DNA from: an uncultured Candidatus Competibacteraceae bacterium
GTDB taxonomy: Bacteria; Pseudomonadota; Gammaproteobacteria; Competibacterales; Competibacteraceae
DNA length: 10,605 nt
Assembly: GCA_937872125.1 (NCBI GenBank)
Contig: CALMNY010000076.1
Span: 1 to 10,605 of the forward strand
Reading direction: 5' to 3'
Under the pieces are notes generated by a model that was given only the letters and a program-made list of their open reading frames with translations, was not told where the DNA came from and searched no databases. The position numbers and the translations under genes are program-made. Shown here in pieces: positions 7,851 through 10,605 of the stretch. How positions within the stretch are numbered: the first letter of the stretch is position 1; each line of letters begins with the position of its first letter.

Positions 7851-7872
7851 CCCGCAAATCTGGATTTGCGGG
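7851..7872 (-). terminator. Perfect hairpin downstream of the cysI operon (possible terminator)
   Basis: CCCGCAAATC (7851-7860) and GATTTGCGGG (7863-7872) are perfect inverted copies with only two bases between them. On the minus strand the stem is followed by TTTCTCC, a poor T-tract. It lies about 145 nt after the DUF934 stop and 32 nt before the LssY-like ATG. It could end the cysI-DUF934 transcript, act as an operator, or sit in the leader of the LssY-like gene. The symmetry is certain and the role is not. Confidence 0.45.
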
Positions 7873-8016
7873 CCGGGATCAGGGTGGCGAACGGCTCTTT
7901 ATGCCACAGAAGTTTATAGTTTTACCACCTGAACCGCCATGGGCTGCACCACGGCCCAGGCCTGCCGTCGCCGCTTACCGAGCGCGGGGGGGCAGCAGGA
8001 AACGCAAACGCCGAAC

Positions 8017-8502
8017 CTACCGTCCCCGCCGGTACAGCGGCAGCGGCTGGTCGGCGGCGGGTTGATAGCTGTCGCTGAAATCGCCGAAGGCTTCGAGCGC
8101 GTCTTCCAAGCAGCGATCCGCCCGGAGTTCAAAGGCGTCGAAACCGTTGCGCGCCATAAAGAATAGTTGGTCGCGCAGTACATCACCTACCGCGCGCAGT
8201 TCGCCCCGGTAGCCATAACGCTCGCGCAGCAGCCGGGCTTGGGAGTGGGCGCGGCCATCAGCGAACCTGGGAAATTCCAGCGCCACCAGCGCCAGCACCG
8301 GCAGGTCGGCGGCCAGGTCGGCGACGTTGGCGGTATTGGGCAGGCGAACGCCGACCGGTTCACCCCGCGCCAACAGCGCCGTCCGCTCCCGTTGCCAGCG
8401 CGCCAGCGATACGATCACCGGTCCATCCGGCAGTGCGGCGTCATCGGCGACCGCTTGCCAGTGGTCCTCAACGATTTGCCGGTTTTTAATAACCGACCGC
8501 AT
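8017..8502 (-). CDS. DUF934 family protein, sulfite-reduction partner of CysI
   Basis: The 161-residue protein belongs to DUF934 (COG3749), annotated as probably involved in sulfite reduction because its gene is almost always next to cysI. The conserved core is intact at 77-126: FPRFADGRAHSQARLLRERYGYRGELRAVGDVLRDQLFFMARNGFDAFE. There is no signal peptide or membrane segment, so it should be cytoplasmic. No catalytic chemistry is established for the family; electron transfer to, or assembly of, the reductase are only possibilities. The start at 8502 is supported by a very strong ribosome site just upstream and by the family N-terminus. The gene overlaps the 3' end of the reductase gene by 17 nt, indicating translational coupling within one operon. 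The frame remains open far upstream inside the reductase gene, but that extension is an out-of-frame shadow. Confidence 0.93.
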   Translation of the reverse strand: MRSVIKNRQIVEDHWQAVADDAALPDGPVIVSLARWQRERTALLARGEPVGVRLPNTANVADLAADLPVLALVALEFPRFADGRAHSQARLLRERYGYRGELRAVGDVLRDQLFFMARNGFDAFELRADRCLEDALEAFGDFSDSYQPAADQPLPLYRRGR

Positions 8503-10186
8503 AACGCTCCTCCTCCTGTTTCGCCTCGTTGCTGCCCGGCGCGTAGGCCTGCACCCGAAACGGCTCCAAGCCGATCCGTCGGAAGGTGTCGAGAAACCGC
8601 TCGCCGTCTTCGCGCCGTTCCACGTAGACCCGCAGGATGCGCTCCAGCGTGTTGGCGACCTCGGCTTTGGGCACTGAGGGACCGAGAATAGTACCCAGCG
8701 CCACGTCATTTTCCGACGAGCCGCCCAGCGAAATCTGGTACCACTCTTCGCCTTTCTTGTCCACGCCGAGAATGCCGATATGGCCGACATGGTGATGGCC
8801 GCAGGCGTTCATGCAGCCGGACATGTTCAGGCGGAGATCGCCGAGATCATAGAGATCATCCAGGCGGTCGAATTTTTCGTTAATCTGCCGGGCAATCGAA
8901 ATCGAACTGGCGTTGGCCAGGCTGCAAAAATCCAGGCCGGGGCAACAAATCATGTCGGCGAGCGTGCCAATCACCGGTGCGGCCAGCTTCTGGCTTTTCA
9001 GGGCATGCCACAGCGGATAAAGATCGGCCTGGCGCACGTCGGTCAGCAGCAGGTTCTGGTGGTGGGTGGAACGAATCATCCCGAAGCTGTAGCGGTCGGC
9101 CAGATCGGCCACCGCGTCCATCTGGTCGGCGGTGATGTCGCCCGGCGGGGCGCCCGGTTCCTTCAACGCCACGAATACGTTGCGATAGCCGGTGACCTTG
9201 TGCTCGGCGACGTTGTGGCGCACCCAGGTCGCAAACGCTTTGTCGCCCTTGAGCCACTGTGGGAAGCTGAGATCGGCAGCAGCAGCGGCGTCATACGGCG
9301 GTGGGGCGAAAAAGCGGCGCACCCGCTCGATCTCCGCATCGTCCAGGACCAGCCCGGAATCCCTGATCTGCGCCCATTCCGCCTCGACCTGGTCGCGGAA
9401 AGACGCCGCGCCCAGCGCCTTGACCAGAATCTTGATGCGGGCCTTGAACAGGTTGTCGCGCCGACCGTGCAGGTTGTAGACCCGCAGAATGGCTTCCAGA
9501 TAGGTCAACAGGTCGCGCCGGGGCAGAAACTCGCGGATGACCTGACCGATCAGCGGCGTGCGGCCCAGCCCACCGCCGACCAGCACCCGGAAGCCAATTT
9601 CACCCTGTTCATTACGGACCAGATTCAGACCGATGTCATGCACCTGGGCCGCCGCGCGGTCGTGAACCGCACCGGTGACCGCGATCTTGAATTTGCGCGG
9701 CAGATAGGATAATTCGGGGTGGAAGGTGGCCCGCTGGCGGATGATTTCGCAGTAGACGCGCGGGTCTTCGATCTCATCCGGGGCCACGCCCGACAAATGA
9801 TCGGCGGTGACGTTGCGGATGCAGTTGCCGCTGGTCTGGATGGCGTGCATCTGGACCTGGGCCAGTTCGGCGAGGATGTCGGGCGTGTCTTCCAGCCGGG
9901 GCCAGTTGAACTGGATATTCTGGCGGGTGGTGAAATGGCCGTAGCCCTTGTCGTAGCGGCGAGCGATGCGGGCCAGGGTCCGCAACTGGCGCGAGGACAG
10001 CAGGCCATAGGGAATGGCGACCCGCAGCATCGGCGCGTGGCGCTGGATGTAGAGGCCGTTCATCAGCCGCAGCGGCCGGAATTCGTCGTCGCTCAGTTCA
10101 CCCGCCAGGTAACGCCGGACTTGGTCCCGGTATTGGGCCACCCGCTCGTCTACAAGGGTTTGATCATAGGAGTCGTACTGATACAT
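8486..10186 (-). CDS. cysI: Sulfite/nitrite reductase hemoprotein subunit (CysI-like)
   Basis: The 566-residue protein is a siroheme/[4Fe-4S] reductase of the sulfite/nitrite family, catalysing six-electron reduction of sulfite to sulfide in cysteine synthesis. The cluster ligands are Cys415 and Cys421 (CPGLDFC) and Cys458 and Cys462 (SGCMNACG). Expected siroheme/anion residues are present: Arg55 (MLRVAIP), Arg124 (CIRNVTAD), and Lys165/Lys167 (LPRKFK). TTRQNIQFNW lies at 86-95. The two-fold repeated ferrite-reductase layout is clear, and nothing is truncated. No flavoprotein CysJ gene is next to it; enzymes of this Pseudomonas-like type are thought to take electrons from ferredoxin or another small donor. 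The overlapping DUF934 gene supports sulfite rather than nitrite as substrate, although nitrite reductase cannot be excluded from sequence alone. The ATG at 10186 has only a weak ribosome site. Confidence 0.93.
   Translation of the reverse strand: MYQYDSYDQTLVDERVAQYRDQVRRYLAGELSDDEFRPLRLMNGLYIQRHAPMLRVAIPYGLLSSRQLRTLARIARRYDKGYGHFTTRQNIQFNWPRLEDTPDILAELAQVQMHAIQTSGNCIRNVTADHLSGVAPDEIEDPRVYCEIIRQRATFHPELSYLPRKFKIAVTGAVHDRAAAQVHDIGLNLVRNEQGEIGFRVLVGGGLGRTPLIGQVIREFLPRRDLLTYLEAILRVYNLHGRRDNLFKARIKILVKALGAASFRDQVEAEWAQIRDSGLVLDDAEIERVRRFFAPPPYDAAAAADLSFPQWLKGDKAFATWVRHNVAEHKVTGYRNVFVALKEPGAPPGDITADQMDAVADLADRYSFGMIRSTHHQNLLLTDVRQADLYPLWHALKSQKLAAPVIGTLADMICCPGLDFCSLANASSISIARQINEKFDRLDDLYDLGDLRLNMSGCMNACGHHHVGHIGILGVDKKGEEWYQISLGGSSENDVALGTILGPSVPKAEVANTLERILRVYVERREDGERFLDTFRRIGLEPFRVQAYAPGSNEAKQEEERYAVGY
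8507..8517 (-). promoter_or_regulatory. Strong ribosome binding site for the DUF934 gene
   Basis: The minus strand reads AGGAGGAGGAG, ending four bases before the ATG at 8502. The GGAGG core lies several bases farther upstream, at usable spacing. It lies inside the last codons of the reductase gene (encoding Glu-Glu-Glu) and fixes the DUF934 start despite a much longer open frame. Confidence 0.8.
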
Positions 10187-10272
10187 GGTGTTGGTTCCCG
10201 CCCGGAAGTCCGGTCATTTTCCACCCAGGCGCTCGGCGCCCTGGAGTATTCGGCGGCAACCTTAACATTGCG

Positions 10273-10299
10273 GTTATATGCAAATAAAGAATTTTTTAA
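10273..10299 (-). promoter_or_regulatory. Candidate promoter of the cysI-DUF934 operon
   Basis: On the minus strand TATAAC (10273-10278) matches the -10 consensus at five of six positions, with TTTGCA just upstream giving a partial extended -10. The best -35 is weak (TTAAAA, 10294-10299, spacing 15 bp). That would suit an activator-dependent promoter. In gammaproteobacteria cysteine genes of this type are usually activated by CysB, which binds AT-rich DNA just upstream, and the tract 10300-10335 fits such a site. The predicted leader is about 80 nt. CysB control is inferred from family knowledge, not from a recognised motif. Confidence 0.4.
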
Positions 10300-10415
10300 C
10301 CATAAATTTATAATTTTTATTTATATCATGGTATGACGCTCCGATAGCCGCCCAGCCCCCTCATGTAGGGCAGGTAGCGATGGTCGTGGCTAGAGCCAAA
10401 ACCGCGTGGCGCAAA

Positions 10416-10429
10416 CGGCAAGCTTGCCG
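10416..10429. promoter_or_regulatory. 14-bp perfect palindrome (possible operator)
   Basis: CGGCAAGCTTGCCG is a perfect 14-bp palindrome, located about 115 bp upstream of the putative cysI -35 region and just past the terminator of the right-hand gene. The length suits a dimeric regulator site, but no known operator was recognised, and a chance HindIII-centred palindrome remains possible. Confidence 0.25.
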
Positions 10430-10446
10430 ATACTGATGGTGAACAT

Positions 10447-10475
10447 AAAAAAGCCCGGCTTTTATACCGGGCTTT
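10447..10475 (-). terminator. Rho-independent terminator of the right-edge VOC gene
   Basis: AAAGCCCGG (10450-10458) and CCGGGCTTT (10467-10475) form a perfect 9-bp stem with an 8-nt loop. On the minus strand the GC-rich stem runs directly into six T residues (10452-10447). It lies about 21 nt after the stop of the gene entering from the right edge, the expected place, and shields the cysI promoter from read-through. On the plus strand the T-run is only three, so it is strongly oriented. Confidence 0.9.
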
Positions 10476-10496
10476 GGCTTCATAACGAGCTGCCGT

Positions 10497-10605
10497 TCAG
10501 ACTTGCACCTTGGCGAATGCCTCGATCACTTCCGGCGGGGCCTGGATCAGCTCGATCAACACGCCCTCGCCAGACAGCGGCGCGGCGTCGTTGCCCTTGG
10601 GATGG
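10497..10605 (-). CDS. VOC-superfamily (glyoxalase/methylmalonyl-CoA epimerase-like) protein, C-terminal fragment
   Basis: Only the last 35 codons and the stop are inside the window. They read [14 protein letters not shown], then [16 protein letters not shown], ending AKVQV. The HPK...GVLIEL pattern is that of the final beta strand of vicinal-oxygen-chelate enzymes such as methylmalonyl-CoA epimerase and lactoylglutathione lyase, where the Glu of IEL is a metal ligand. The spacing between HPK and GVLIEL is a few residues longer than in typical epimerases. The frame is set by the TGA at 10497-10499 followed by a strong terminator. The exact enzyme cannot be decided from the fragment. Confidence 0.65.
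   Translation of the reverse strand, partial: HPKGNDAAPLSGEGVLIELIQAPPEVIEAFAKVQV

Larger units (their letters stand above)
10187..10496. other. 310-bp intergenic region upstream of cysI
   Basis: No gene was found here. From left to right it holds a GC-rich leader with two small dyads: CCGGA-AG-TCCGG at 10202-10213, and an imperfect CCAGG/CCTGG stem at 10225-10244. A sharply AT-rich tract follows at about 10264-10335, containing the palindrome ATAAATTTAT at 10302-10311. Next is a GC-richer stretch with a 14-bp palindrome at 10416-10429, and finally the terminator of the gene entering from the right edge. The drop in GC content stands out against the rest of the window and is typical of a strong or regulated promoter. 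Confidence 0.7.

Noticed and set aside
7914..8186. Open frames on both strands between the DUF934 and LssY-like genes
   Set aside because: They overlap the DUF934 gene out of frame, carry no recognisable domain, and include a G7 homopolymer and the palindrome region typical of non-coding DNA.
8503..8790. 96-codon upstream extension of the DUF934 gene
   Set aside because: It lies out of frame inside cysI; the ATG at 8502 has an excellent ribosome site and matches the family start.
8780..9712. 310-codon plus-strand open frame antisense to cysI
   Set aside because: It lies fully opposite a strongly conserved gene, its composition is that of a reverse-complement shadow, and no domain is recognisable.

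Overview
The window is a high-GC chromosomal segment, probably from a gammaproteobacterium. CorA keeps the enterobacterial-type signature (GMN followed by an MPEL loop). A ferredoxin-type CysI-like reductase is paired with a DUF934 protein, as in Pseudomonas. A REP-like palindromic doublet of the kind common in Pseudomonas and Xanthomonas lies between two genes. A Competibacter-like environmental lineage is possible, but this is only an impression. There are no tRNA or rRNA genes, CRISPR arrays, insertion sequences or phage genes.

Left part (1-1641, + strand): the C-terminal end of a beta-lactamase-like serine hydrolase, then a MalY/PatB-type PLP enzyme (C-S lyase/aminotransferase). Everything to the right is on the - strand. 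The PatB-like gene converges on a universal stress protein gene, and one inverted repeat spanning both stop codons probably serves as a shared terminator.

Middle part (1668-5167, - strand; read right to left): ispG (MEP isoprenoid pathway), corA (Mg2+/Co2+ transport) with a plausible sigma70 promoter, a small TPR lipoprotein, and a universal stress protein. These are housekeeping and envelope/stress genes with modest gaps.

Right part (5264-10186, - strand): a CysI-like sulfite/nitrite reductase and its 17-nt-overlapping DUF934 partner form a clear sulfur-assimilation operon. It lies behind an AT-rich promoter region. Next come a hairpin, a three-domain DedA-PAP2-LssY_C membrane protein and an isochorismatase-family hydrolase. 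The REP doublet separates the hydrolase from ispG.

The right edge (10497-10605) is the C-terminus of a VOC-superfamily protein, followed by a strong intrinsic terminator that insulates it from the cysI promoter.

I did not find a convincing new multi-gene system. The most useful leads are the altered phosphatase motif in the LssY-like protein, the REP doublet, the shared terminator, and the palindromes in the two right-hand intergenic regions.
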